Below are positions 1 to 9,213 of a DNA stretch of 20,996 nucleotides, one piece after another. The stretch is from NCBI GenBank assembly GCA_001598975.1, contig BBXU01001810.1, forward strand, positions 1 to 20,996, read 5' to 3'. A program made the translations under genes and the position numbers. The notes under the pieces are model-generated. The model was not told the origin of the DNA and did not search any database. It saw nothing but the letters and a program-made list of their open reading frames with translations. Numbering within the stretch: the stretch's first letter is position 1; every line of letters starts with the position of its first letter. Source of the DNA: Parachlorella kessleri (taxonomy: Eukaryota > Chlorophyta > Trebouxiophyceae > Chlorellales > Chlorellaceae).

Positions 1-41
1 CCCCCCAGCTCAAGCTCCTCCCTGTCACCAGCACCTCGCAC

Positions 42-2139
42 CCGCATCCTTGGTCGCCTGCCGTTGGTGGTCGTTGAAATATGCCGGCACGGTGACCACC
101 GCCTGCGTGACGGGCCTGCCCAGGTACCGCTCGGCCGTCTCCTTCATCTTCATGAGGGTGAAGGCGCCCATCTGGGAGGGGGAGTAGCGCTGGCCGCCCG
201 CCTCCACCCACGCGTCGCCATTGTCGGCGCGCACAATCTTGAAGGGTACCATCTGCAAAGGGGCGGGGTAAGGAGGGGGGAAAGTGGGTTGCAGGCACCG
301 GCACTCGCTTCCAACACCAGCACAGTGTGCCATCGTCGTACCGCAGTGCTGGTGGCGTTGTGGTGTGGCGCCAGCAGCCAGCACGCCCGCCCAGCCCAAC
401 AGACATAGGAAGCGCCAGCAGACCTGCCAGCCAAGCACTGCCTGGGGACTTGTCTGCGCCAACCAGCGGCGGCTGCATGTCTTCCCTTCCTAGCAGGGCG
501 CGCAGGGAGTGCCAGGGATGGGGCTGGCGCCCCGGGGCAAACAATGCGTGCTTGGACAAGCCCAAAGGCTGCCCACCCCAGCCTCCTTCTGCACCTCTGG
601 CTGCACCTCTGGCAGCTGGATGAGCGAACCACATGTCACTCTGTATTGTATTGCACCACATATATCACCCTATCTCCCCCCTTTCCCCCCTGTCCCAAGC
701 CCAGGGCTCCGGGGGCCCCGCCCGCCTACCTTGGCCCCTAGAGATTTTTATAATCGCAATTTCATGTGCATTGCATTTTCATGTGCATCCCCCCCCCACC
801 CCCCCCCCCCGCCCCACCTTGGCCTCCTTCTGCACCTCCGGGTCGTCGTACATGCGACCAATTAGCCGCTTGGTGGCGTACACCGTGTTGCTAGAGTTGG
901 TGACAGCCTGCAGGCATGGTCCCTCCACTGTAGGTACTTTGAGTGACGTCCCTAGCAACTTCCACGACCCCCACCCTGGTTCTTTGAATGATGATGCCCG
1001 ACCGCGACAGCCTCTCTTTCCCAGCCGTGAGCTGGGCGCAGGCTTGCTGGGATAGCTAGCTCTCGCTCCCCCACTACCAGGCGCTGGTTTTTGAGCCTCG
1101 TGCAAGTGCACCCACGCTGGGTGTGGTGAGAGCTGTTGGAACAGATGCAGGTAGAAATCGCCCAAAAAGCATGCTCACGCCAAGGTGCCAGCGGGTTGTA
1201 AACGCCGGGTTAAGAAAAGCAAGAGAGTGAAAACCGCAAGGTCTGTCCTCAGGCACCATTATATATGACACGTCTCTTCAGCAGACGTCCTGCCAGCTGC
1301 GGATCCAAGCTCGCTACCATCCCAGGCTTCCTCCTGCCTGCCTGCCTGCCAAAGCATCGCATGTGGCACCCCGTGCACTGCTCACTCACTGCAGCAGCTG
1401 CAAGCCGGTCATCTATAATGCCAACAGCCCCTGACGGCCACCCCAGAAGTCGTGTTCCACTGACTGCTCACCTGGCGCTTGGCCGGAAGGCCCACCAGCC
1501 GCTCCCCCTTGTCTGTGAAAGCAATGACCGAGGGGGTTGTGCGCTGGCCCTCGGCGTTTTCAATAACCTTGGGGGTCTGCAGGACGATGTGACACGGCAG
1601 GGAAGCATAAAGGCTCCTGCCTCCAGGCTTGTATTTGCCTCTCCTGCCTCTCGATGCAGGTGTGGGTGATGAGGGCGGTGGAAGGCGTGAGGTGGGCGGG
1701 CCCTACTGCTAGCCTGCTTCAGCTATGCCCTTGGCCAAGTGGCCAAAACAGCAACAATATCTCCAAGCCCAGGGACCTTACCTTGCCCTCCATCACAGCC
1801 ACACAAGAGTTGGTCGTCCCCAAGTCGATACCGATGACCTCATTGCCAGATGCGAAGCGTGCAGCAGTAGAGCTGCAGCAGTGAGGAGGATAAGGTTAGG
1901 GTGGAACGGTGCCAGGGCCATCGGCAGTGACATCGCACACATGCCAAACTTACCTCAAGAAACGAAGGTCGCCGGCCGCCAGCCCATTACTCTGAGAAAA
2001 CTGCAATAGCAACAAGACGTTGTCAAGAATCGGTGCAGGTTTGGGTCAGGGGGCGATCGGGGGTCAAAGGTTTCATGCCACTCACTCGGCTCTCCTGAAC
2101 CAGGCGCCGGCACAAGGCCGTGCCTGCCTTCCGCAGCAT
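42..2139 (-). CDS. HSP70C: Mitochondrial HSP70 (DnaK-type chaperone), 5' part only, six exons
   Basis: This encodes the ATP-driven HSP70 of the mitochondrial matrix, which imports and folds proteins. Exons read on the minus strand are 2139-2086, 2000-1954, 1872-1782, 1576-1472, 907-818 and 252-42, about 199 residues, and all phases agree. Residues 1-18 are a basic leader starting [13 protein letters not shown], typical of a mitochondrial presequence. The first nucleotide-binding motif [10 protein letters not shown] lies near residues 48-57. The blocks [12 protein letters not shown] and [17 protein letters not shown] follow. The stretch [26 protein letters not shown] matches mitochondrial rather than chloroplast or cytosolic HSP70. 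The last visible exon ends in phase 1 at a GT donor (bases 41-40), so the rest of the ATPase domain and the substrate-binding domain lie outside the window. The symbol follows the Chlamydomonas name for the mitochondrial form and is inferred. The start is the first ATG of the leader exon. No clear heat-shock element was found upstream. Confidence 0.9.
789..817 (-). repeat. Poly-C (poly-G on minus strand) tract at an HSP70 5' splice site
   Basis: Runs of C broken by single A and G bases occupy 789-817. On the minus strand this is a G-run series that starts at the donor directly after the exon ending at base 818. It may influence splice-site choice or form a G-quadruplex in the RNA. Confidence 0.75.
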
Positions 2140-2395
2140 CTTGCCCCTCAAGAGCAATACTTGGCAGCAGGCACAGACGAGCAACAAACAGGCACCCTCG
2201 TCGCCAGAGGCTTCTACCAAAGGAAGTACTAATTTGACCCGGGCCCGGGGGCTCCACTGTCAACCCCGCAGGTCTCTTGCTGGCTGGTGCACTAGGCGTT
2301 CATTGATTGCATGGGCATTTACTGCCTCCTCTACCAGGGACGCAGGATAGGTTGCTCAGTCTCTCAACGAGGCTGAGAGGCTGATCGTTGCCGTC
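2140..2395. promoter_or_regulatory. Shared divergent promoter gap, HSP70 / NMN adenylyltransferase
   Basis: About 256 bases separate the two start codons, which point away from each other, so both 5' UTRs and both core promoters should lie here. I see no convincing TATA box. A 12-base GC palindrome of alternating CCC and GGG triplets sits at 2238-2249. The limits depend on the modelled first exon of the plus-strand gene; if that gene starts at the ATG at 2957 instead, the gap is about 820 bases. Confidence 0.5.
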
Positions 2396-5300
2396 ATGTT
2401 GTCCGGTTCTAGGTTTGCTAAGCTCGTGGTGAGAAGGAGTGGAGAGTCCTGGCAGCAGCAGCGGTAGGCCGGGCTTGCAACAAACGGTTTACTTCTACTG
2501 TGCGCCCTTGCGCCCTGGCCGCCTAGTCAGCAACATGGCCAGATGGCTTTCCTAGCGGCGCCCAGCTGACGGATTGCTGAGACGCACGCATTGCAAGCCC
2601 TTCCGTTTGCAGGGCTGTCGCAAGTGCTGCTTGCCAGCGGTCAGGCAGGGTGGCAAAGGGCTGGCTTGCTGTGGGGGTAGCTCTCGGTGGCGCGGCGGTG
2701 TTGGGTGCAGTGCAGAGCTCTGCTGAGGCGCAAGCAAGCAGTGCACTGCCAGTCCAAGGTGAGAGCCCCTGTCGTGGTAGGGGGGCTGAGATGGCTGCTT
2801 GTGTGTTTGAGATTGGTGCAGTGCTGAGTGGTGTAGGTGGCAGTAGGGGTCACATCATTGCGAATTCGCAGTGCCGCCGGGCAGCTATGCTGAGCGCTCC
2901 ACCCTGGTCAGCTGCTTACAGCATTCGGCTTGCATGCACCCCGTTTCTTTTGTTCCATGGATTGGTGTGTGCTGCTTGATGACCTCACAGATGGCGCCTC
3001 GTGCCCAGCAGATGCCCAACCGCCGCCGGCAGCAGCATGGCCGCTTGCCGCAGCAGCGGCATCAGAGCCCAAGGAGCCGTCCCTCTGGGACCAGTGGGCC
3101 CGGGTGAAGGGTTTCCTGACGTCGTGGCGCTCTCGTAAAGGCGCCGGCGCCGGCGGCGCCTCGCCCCTCCCCGTGGACAAACTCAAGTGCCACATGCCTC
3201 CCGGGGGCTTTGACCCCGCTAAGTACAAACCCGTGGTGCTGGTGTCGTGCGGCAGCTTCAACCCCCCCACGTTCATGCACCTGCGGATGATGGAGCTGGC
3301 GCAGCAGGCGCTCACCCTGGTGGGTACAAATTAGCGTGCGTGGGGTGTTCTTGAGGGCTAGGGAAGTTTGCTGTGCAGCCGCTGCAAACTCCCAAGGGTA
3401 AGAGCACCTGGGGATGGTGGTCTTGGAGGAGAGGGGGCAAGGCACTCAAGGTGGGCTGTGGTATCACCCAGATCACGGGCAGCAGCCATGCAAGCAGGCG
3501 ACCTAAGGGATACCGGCGGTGTATATTCCCGTCAAGCTTCGTTGCAAGGGGAGCCATGGGTGTCAGCGCAGGAGGCCGTCACCTATGGGGATGCTGACCC
3601 GTGCTTGGTTTGGTTGGCGGTGGAGGGTGCGGTGCATGGTTAGTTTTGATGTGGAGTGGAGGCTGGTCGAGGACAGGGGTAGCTGCGGATAAATGACCAG
3701 CCCAGGGAACGTCCTCCTCACAGTTGTCAGGGTTCGGCTTGCTGGGCCCGCGGCGTGCGCATGCTGGTGCAAGCCTTGTGCTTGGCTCATACGGGCTGGG
3801 GAGGTGCTAGAAGGAGGCTGATCTCTTGATGAAAGGTGCTCAAGGCAAAGCACCTGTCGACTCGTCAGGACTGCCCGTCTCACAGTTCGCGCCTCACGCT
3901 TCATGCAGGGGGGCTGGGACGTGCTGGGCGGCTATTTGTCCCCGGTAAATGATGCCTACTGGAAGCGAACCCTGGCGCCTGGCAAGCACCGCCTGCACAT
4001 GTGCCAGCTGGCAACTGCTGACTCAGGTATGCTTCAGCTGCGTAAGTACCCTAACCCCAGGGTGCAGATGGCAGGGCTGTTGTTTTTATGGTTCTGCAGC
4101 AGCTGAATGCCGGTTTCATGTGCCGGCACTGATGAAACCATTCTGGGCCTGTTAGCGGGGCGACCTGCGGGGCTGGGATGGCGGAGCCTTGGCAAGGATG
4201 CTAGCCATCTGCAAACGCCCTTCGAAGTCACCAGTCGCGTTCATGCATAGCTCTGCCTTGCTGCGCCTGGTGTCTTGCTCCATGGTTATCACATGCCGCA
4301 AAGCCTGCCCAGCCAGCGCTGGGCCCTGCACCAGTTGGCAGCCCCTCAGCCAGCAGCTGGCAGGTGGCATAGCCTCTTCCCATGTACTTGACTAGGGCTA
4401 TATTTGACATCCTAACTATAACAAAAAGCAATACAGCCGCGTGACCTGGTGCCACTGGTGCCTCCTCTGTAGACAGCCTGATGGTGGATCCGTGGGAGGT
4501 GGAGCAGCGCCAGTACACCCGGACCCTGCATGTGCTCAAGCATGTGGAGTCCGAGCTGCGGAGGGTGTTCAATGGCGGAGACAGCAATGGCGCCCAGCCA
4601 GTGGCTGAGGTGTTCCAGGCTGCCGGGGAGGTGGGTGGGGTGGGGTGGGGTGGGGTGGGGTGGGGTAGGTCATGTGGGAGGGCCTGTTTGCATGCAGGTC
4701 TGGGAACACCTGGGTGCAGAATGGGGTTTCCAGGGATGCTACCACAGATGCTGGGCGAGGAGCCCATGTATGTCTTCTGAAATTGGCCGGCTTTACAGGG
4801 ACCTTCAGTATATGTAGGTACCGCGAGTGCTCCAATGTATGTGCACTGGTTGTGTTTTTGTTGTGCAGGAGTGCTTAGTATCTGTGTCTCTGTCCAAGGA
4901 TGCCCGGGATCTCTATTAGCTTGTACCAACACCTAACACAGCCTCCTGGTGTGTCTGTGGCGCAGCCTGCCCCGGTGGCATGCCCCACGTCGCCCCCGCC
5001 GCGGGTCATGCTGGTCTGTGGTGCGGACGTCGTGCTCAGCATGGCGGACCCGGCGGTCTGGAGGCAGGACCTTCTAGAGGTGAGTCATCCCTTGCCACAT
5101 GATGATGTTGTCATTCCTTGGTTGGGCAGTGTGAAAGACAGTGGGTGTGCATCACTAGCTAAGGCAGCACTCCTGCCTCAAACACATTGGCATAGGACAC
5201 CCCGCGTTCTCCTGACGGCTTGTGGGTATGTGTGTGTCGCAGGAGCTACTAACACGGCATGGCGTTGTGTGCATAACCCGCGACGGCAGTGACGTGGCGG

Positions 5301-5898
5301 CCCTGCTGGACCGACCTGGCAGCCTGCTGCACACGCACCGCGCCAACGTGGCCATCGTGAAGGAGCTGGTGCCCAACGAGATCTCGTCCTCTAGGGTGGG
5401 CGGGGGGAATTCAGAAGTGATCACATCCTGGCTCTGCGGCGGCTACAGTCATGATGGAATGCACGGGATAGCATGAGGCTTAGATAGCAGTCTGGCGGGT
5501 GACAGCTGCGTCAGTCAGCAACCGCCCCTCTTGTGCGAGATTCAGGGCAGTATAGAGTGAGCAGGGCTGGGCAAGTTTGTACCTTCCCAGTCATGCGCTG
5601 CAATGTCTTGCCTCCTCGACTGTTGCTTTCGCAGCATGACACTTGCGCCCACCCACACCCACACGCCAGGAGCGTTTGCTGCTTGCCTGTGCCCATGCTA
5701 CCTACCCAGCTGATACCATTTGCTGTCCTTTCCATGCAGGTCCGCCACGAGCTGGAGCAGGGGCGTTCAGTCAAGTACCTCCTACCACAGCCTGTTATCT
5801 CCTACATCTACCAGCACGGCCTCTACAACACGTCCAGCAACAAGCCCCCGCTGCTGAGGGTGGGCGAGCAGAGGGTTACTAATGCTGACACCGACTGA
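2396..5898 (+). CDS. NMNAT: Nicotinamide/nicotinate mononucleotide adenylyltransferase, eight exons
   Basis: The enzyme joins NMN or NaMN to the AMP of ATP, giving NAD or deamido-NAD, the last shared step of NAD synthesis. Modelled exons are 2396-2412, 2613-2758, 2991-3319, 3909-4026, 4473-4630, 4966-5079, 5243-5395 and 5740-5898, giving about 397 residues with all phases matching. The nucleotidyltransferase signature GSFNPPTFMH is near residues 142-151. After it come GGYLSPVNDAY, MVDPWE, VCGADVVLS, HGVVCITR and NEISSSRVRHELEQG, in the order found in plant and animal homologues. The catalytic core is secure. The first two exons are a model: a 17-base exon with the ATG joins in phase to an exon encoding a basic leader (SRAVASAACQRSGRVAKG) and a hydrophobic run (WLAVGVALGGAAVLGAV, about residues 23-39), suggesting a mitochondrial, perhaps membrane-anchored, enzyme. 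The alternative start is the in-frame ATG at 2957, which removes this leader. A Pro/Ala-rich linker precedes the core. The C terminus runs about 17 residues past the usual end near QHGLY. Confidence 0.88.
4631..4668 (+). repeat. TGGGG microsatellite at an NMNAT 5' splice site
   Basis: The intron after the exon ending at 4630 opens with GTGGG followed by about six TGGGG units. At least six runs of four G are spaced by single T, which fits G-quadruplex rules in DNA and RNA. It begins at the splice donor itself. The length is probably polymorphic. Confidence 0.85.
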
Positions 5899-7032
5899 CC
5901 CCAGCCCAGGCCAGCCCCTTGCCAGTGGCACTTGACAGCGGTGCGTGCTGCCACCGCTCCGTCAGCGCTGCTGCTGGGGCAAGGCCCGGCTGCTGGTGCA
6001 TACTGCTTCCGTGGGTGTGTTGTTACTGATGGTCAAAAGGCACATGGATGGAGGAAGGGATGTCTCGGCATGATGCCTTTGTGTGTTTTTCCGGAAATGG
6101 AAACATGTTTACCAAAGAAATCACAACAGCCAACTCGCTAAGGCCATCCCCACTTGCATAGCGGCGTGCCTGTTTAGGAGGGGTGAGCTGTCAATGCTGG
6201 ATGCTAGGCTTAACCTGGGCGTGCCTGTCTTGTAGAACAACATTGGACCGATACAAGTCTCTGTGGAGGGCTCTGGTGAGCGTGTTTAGCCCCCAGCCTC
6301 CATCCGCTCCCATCCCCCTGTGCAGGCTGGCAGACGCGAGCCAGTGTATGTCTTTGACCCACACCTGTCGCTGTTTGTGAGCGCCGAAGACCTGGTCTCG
6401 CCACACCCGCTCTAGTACCCGCTAAGCAATGCGAAGAACGACAGCTGCTGACCAGGGACGTCATCTGCACTGGACAGGCAGCTGCCGAGGATGTCAGTCG
6501 AACAGTGAGCACCGGTCACGGAAGGGATGCTGGGTCTGGTTTGTGTTTCGTGCAGCTTGTGTGCCTAACCTTAGTCCCTGTTCGGCCAGGGCAAGGCTCT
6601 CTGCTGGCCTCGATTCCGCCTGTCTTGGTTTGCAGGTTGTTCTGGTTACCCTTGCACGGAACACATTGCAAGATGTTGTTCAATGTGGTAGTAGTCTTCA
6701 TGGTTTGATTCCCTGCGAGCCGTTCATTTACACGTGACATGGACGGGTCAGCCAGCAGTGTGGCGGGTGCCAGCCGCGTCAACAAGCAGGCAAATCCAGC
6801 CTCTGAAAACGTCCCTGGGTGGCCCTGGTCACCTGCCTGCCTGATGTCATCGGAGCTGTCACCCCAACATGACCGCATTCTTCAACTAGCCAAGCAGCCC
6901 AGGCGACTTGAAGTGTTAATCAAGGTAGCCCTTTGGTGTGGAACTTACAAATCTCCCAATGCACCTCACCCTCAGCAGGCATGGGGCCAATCTTTGCACT
7001 GGAAAGTGTCTAAGCTGGTCCAGGGTAGAGCC
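5899..7032. other. Gap between two convergent 3' ends, with coding-like exon fragments
   Basis: This gap of about 1.1 kb lies between the stop of the adenylyltransferase and the stop of the lumen-protein gene. On the plus strand, 6236-6275 (flanked by TTGTAG and GTGAGC) and 6326-6415 (preceded by CCCTGTGCAG, ending in TAG) look like exons. The second would read AGRREPVYVFDPHL and on to a stop, 29 residues. I could not join them unambiguously to any gene. The rest (about 6420-6940) shows only scattered short open frames. No TGTAA signal for the plus-strand gene was found here. Confidence 0.4.
6945..6949 (-). terminator. TGTAA polyadenylation signal, lumen-protein gene
   Basis: TTACA on the plus strand reads TGTAA on the minus strand, about 84 bases after the stop codon at 7033. 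That is a plausible distance for the signal used by chlorophyte nuclear genes. A five-base motif can occur by chance. Confidence 0.5.
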
Positions 7033-9008
7033 TCACAGCAGGCCCTCCAGCTTTTGCTGCACCTGCTTCGCCTGCTCTGCTGCCAGCTCCTCCCTTTCCG
7101 CCTGGACCTGCGCCTCCAGCTCGTCCACGATTTGCTGCGCTTTGCTGACCATGCCATCCGGCACCAGGGCCACGATCTTGTCCAGCGCCGCCACGGCCGC
7201 GTTAAGCTTGGCCTCGCTGCCCTCCTTGTCTATGCCGTCCTTGTTGCGGGCGCCCTGCAGCAGCAACACAGCAAGCGAGGTAGATGGCGGGTGCCACGGG
7301 CGGCGCCGTGAGTGTGAGCCACAGCCCTGAACCCAACGGCACATTGGGAGCTGACCTTGGGCCCCTCTTGCCCTCATGGTCCTACTATGCTCACTGGCCA
7401 GGTGGAAAGAAGCCCTCGCTGGTTGCAAACCTGCTGCCTAGCTACCTTCCGTACACCCTGTTGGCCCCTATGTACCCCCAGAGAGATAGAATGGACAAGC
7501 TTCACCTGTGAATGCATGCATGTACAGAGTGAGAGATGAGGTGGACGAGCCAAACCTGTAGAAGCACGTAGTCGTAGGCCTCCAATGCCTTGAAGAAGCC
7601 GGTCACCGCTGCACTGCCCTCCTCCGCATGGCCCTGCTGTCCAGCGTACTCACCAACAGCCCTGCACACACATGCCACGTATGCTCAGCCGCTGACTTGG
7701 CAGGGGTACAGGTGCTGCCTGGGCAGGGTGGCAGCATGATGCGCAGCCCCGTTTGGAAAACCTAAATTACCACGCAGCACAGGGCGGGGCTTCCTGCAAG
7801 ATTAACTGACTACAATCAACTAACTTACTATTAACTAACATGTCAGCATTGGCCAGCAGAAGTGGGGGCACATAGGAAACGTCCTGCCTACACCCCATCA
7901 TCTACACGGCTTGCACAGAAGCTGCAGCGCTGTGAGACCCCCATGGTATTGCATGCAGCAGTTCATCTCTGGCCGAGCCTCTCTCCTGCCCACCTGACAT
8001 TGTCCCGCAGGCCTGCGAAGGCGCCCTCACGCAGCATCACTCGGGCAGAGTTGGGATCCTGGGCTGCACAATGACTAGCAGAGACTCTCAAGCGCTGAAC
8101 CATGCCTTGCCGGTTCTACTGCAGTCTCGCTTAAACATACCCATGGTAGAACCAAGGACATACCAAAAGGCCAAGGGCGCCAATTGGTTAATGGAAAGGC
8201 GCTCTCCAGAGGAGGCTACGGCGCCCAGATCGCCCCAGAGACAAATTGTCTCTTGAAGACATTAGGATTGCTCTTACTCCCACACCTCAGACATATAACG
8301 CTAGTGACCAACATGTTGATCACCCGCCACTTGAGTCTGCCATTTTACACACACCTAGAAGGTAGCCTGACCGTATGAGCTGCCCTTTGGCTGCCAGCAG
8401 CGCCGGCAGGTAGTACTCGATGTTGTCATACTTTTTCCGCCGGATGTACCTATTCAGACCTCTTGTAACTGCCTCATTTTCTGCCTGCGCGGAAGTGCAC
8501 TCCGGAACCCATCGTTTCCAGGCCTGGCAGGCAGCCAGTGACTGATCCAAGCTAGTAGAGGTCTGATTCTGTTTGCACGCATAGCCTTCACAGCCTGGGC
8601 AGCAAGTTGTACATTAAGAGGAAGGCAAGGCTATCTGCGGTGCAGACGTATTCACACACTAGTGTACCTTGGCGGCGCTCTTAACCTGGCCCTCACCGCG
8701 CTTGCTGGAAATGCCATTAGAAGAGGTGCTGCCGACAATGCTAGGGCTCCCAGGGCAGCAGCACGACGGGAAAGCTCCAGAGGCTGCTCCTTGGCGGGCT
8801 GCTGGTGGGCCTGCACAAACGCCTACCCAAGTGGTTTATTGCACCAGTCACAACCCAGTTCCCCAGCAGTATTTTGTTTCACGGTACTGGCCGTCCTGAC
8901 CTGGCACAAAACTGGTGGCCGAGCGCCTGCCGTGAAGAACCGAGCGTTCTGCCTGGTGCAGTGAGCACCTGCTGGCCCCAGGCCTTGCATGGAGGGAACA
9001 GCAGCCAT
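7033..9008 (-). CDS. Thylakoid lumen protein with twin-arginine leader, possibly PsbQ-like, six exons
   Basis: This is predicted to be a soluble helical protein of the thylakoid lumen. Minus-strand exons are 9008-8901, 8810-8697, 8484-8355, 8063-7994, 7661-7556 and 7254-7033, about 249 residues. The first donor could instead be at 8883/8882, adding six residues. Exon 1 looks like a stroma-targeting peptide. Exon 2 carries SRRAAALGALALSAAPLL ending FPASA, a twin-arginine lumen signal with an AxA cleavage site. The mature part starts AENEAVTRGLNRYIRRKKYD and is about 176 residues, almost entirely helical, with a Gln/Glu/Lys-rich coiled C-terminal helix ending QKLEGLL. The pattern FFKALEAYDYVLLQ followed by LNAAVAALDKIVALVP resembles the last helices of PsbQ-like proteins. 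Other lumenal helical bundles such as MPH2 or Psb27 are alternatives. Localisation is well supported; the family is tentative. It is divergent from the CSN6 gene and convergent with the adenylyltransferase gene. Confidence 0.78.
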
Positions 9009-9213
9009 GGTGAGATCAGTGCCTGCGAGGTCAACCTGCAGCTATGCAGAGGGCTCAAGTTAGTAGTGATAGAAATGCCAGGTGGCAGCGGGAGGCGCAG
9101 GGGTCATCAATGAGAGCCTAAACAATGTTTAAGGGACAAGACCGCAGCTAGCGTCAACAACCTTGGAACCTGATCAGTTTCTTTACTTGCCAGGATCAGT
9201 GGGCCATCAGACC
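9009..9213. promoter_or_regulatory. Shared divergent promoter gap, lumen protein / CSN6
   Basis: Only 205 bases separate the minus-strand ATG at 9008 from the plus-strand ATG at 9214, so the two promoters and 5' UTRs must share this space or overlap. I see no clear TATA box or other named element. Confidence 0.5.

Noticed and set aside
2140..2395. Heat-shock elements expected before an HSP70 gene
   Set aside because: I looked for alternating GAA/TTC triplets with two-base spacing and found only loosely spaced TTC and GAA triplets (about 2210-2226), not a convincing element.
6739..7311. 190-residue plus-strand open frame from an ATG at 6739
   Set aside because: Most of it lies antisense to the last exon of the lumen-protein gene, and the rest shows no recognisable protein features.
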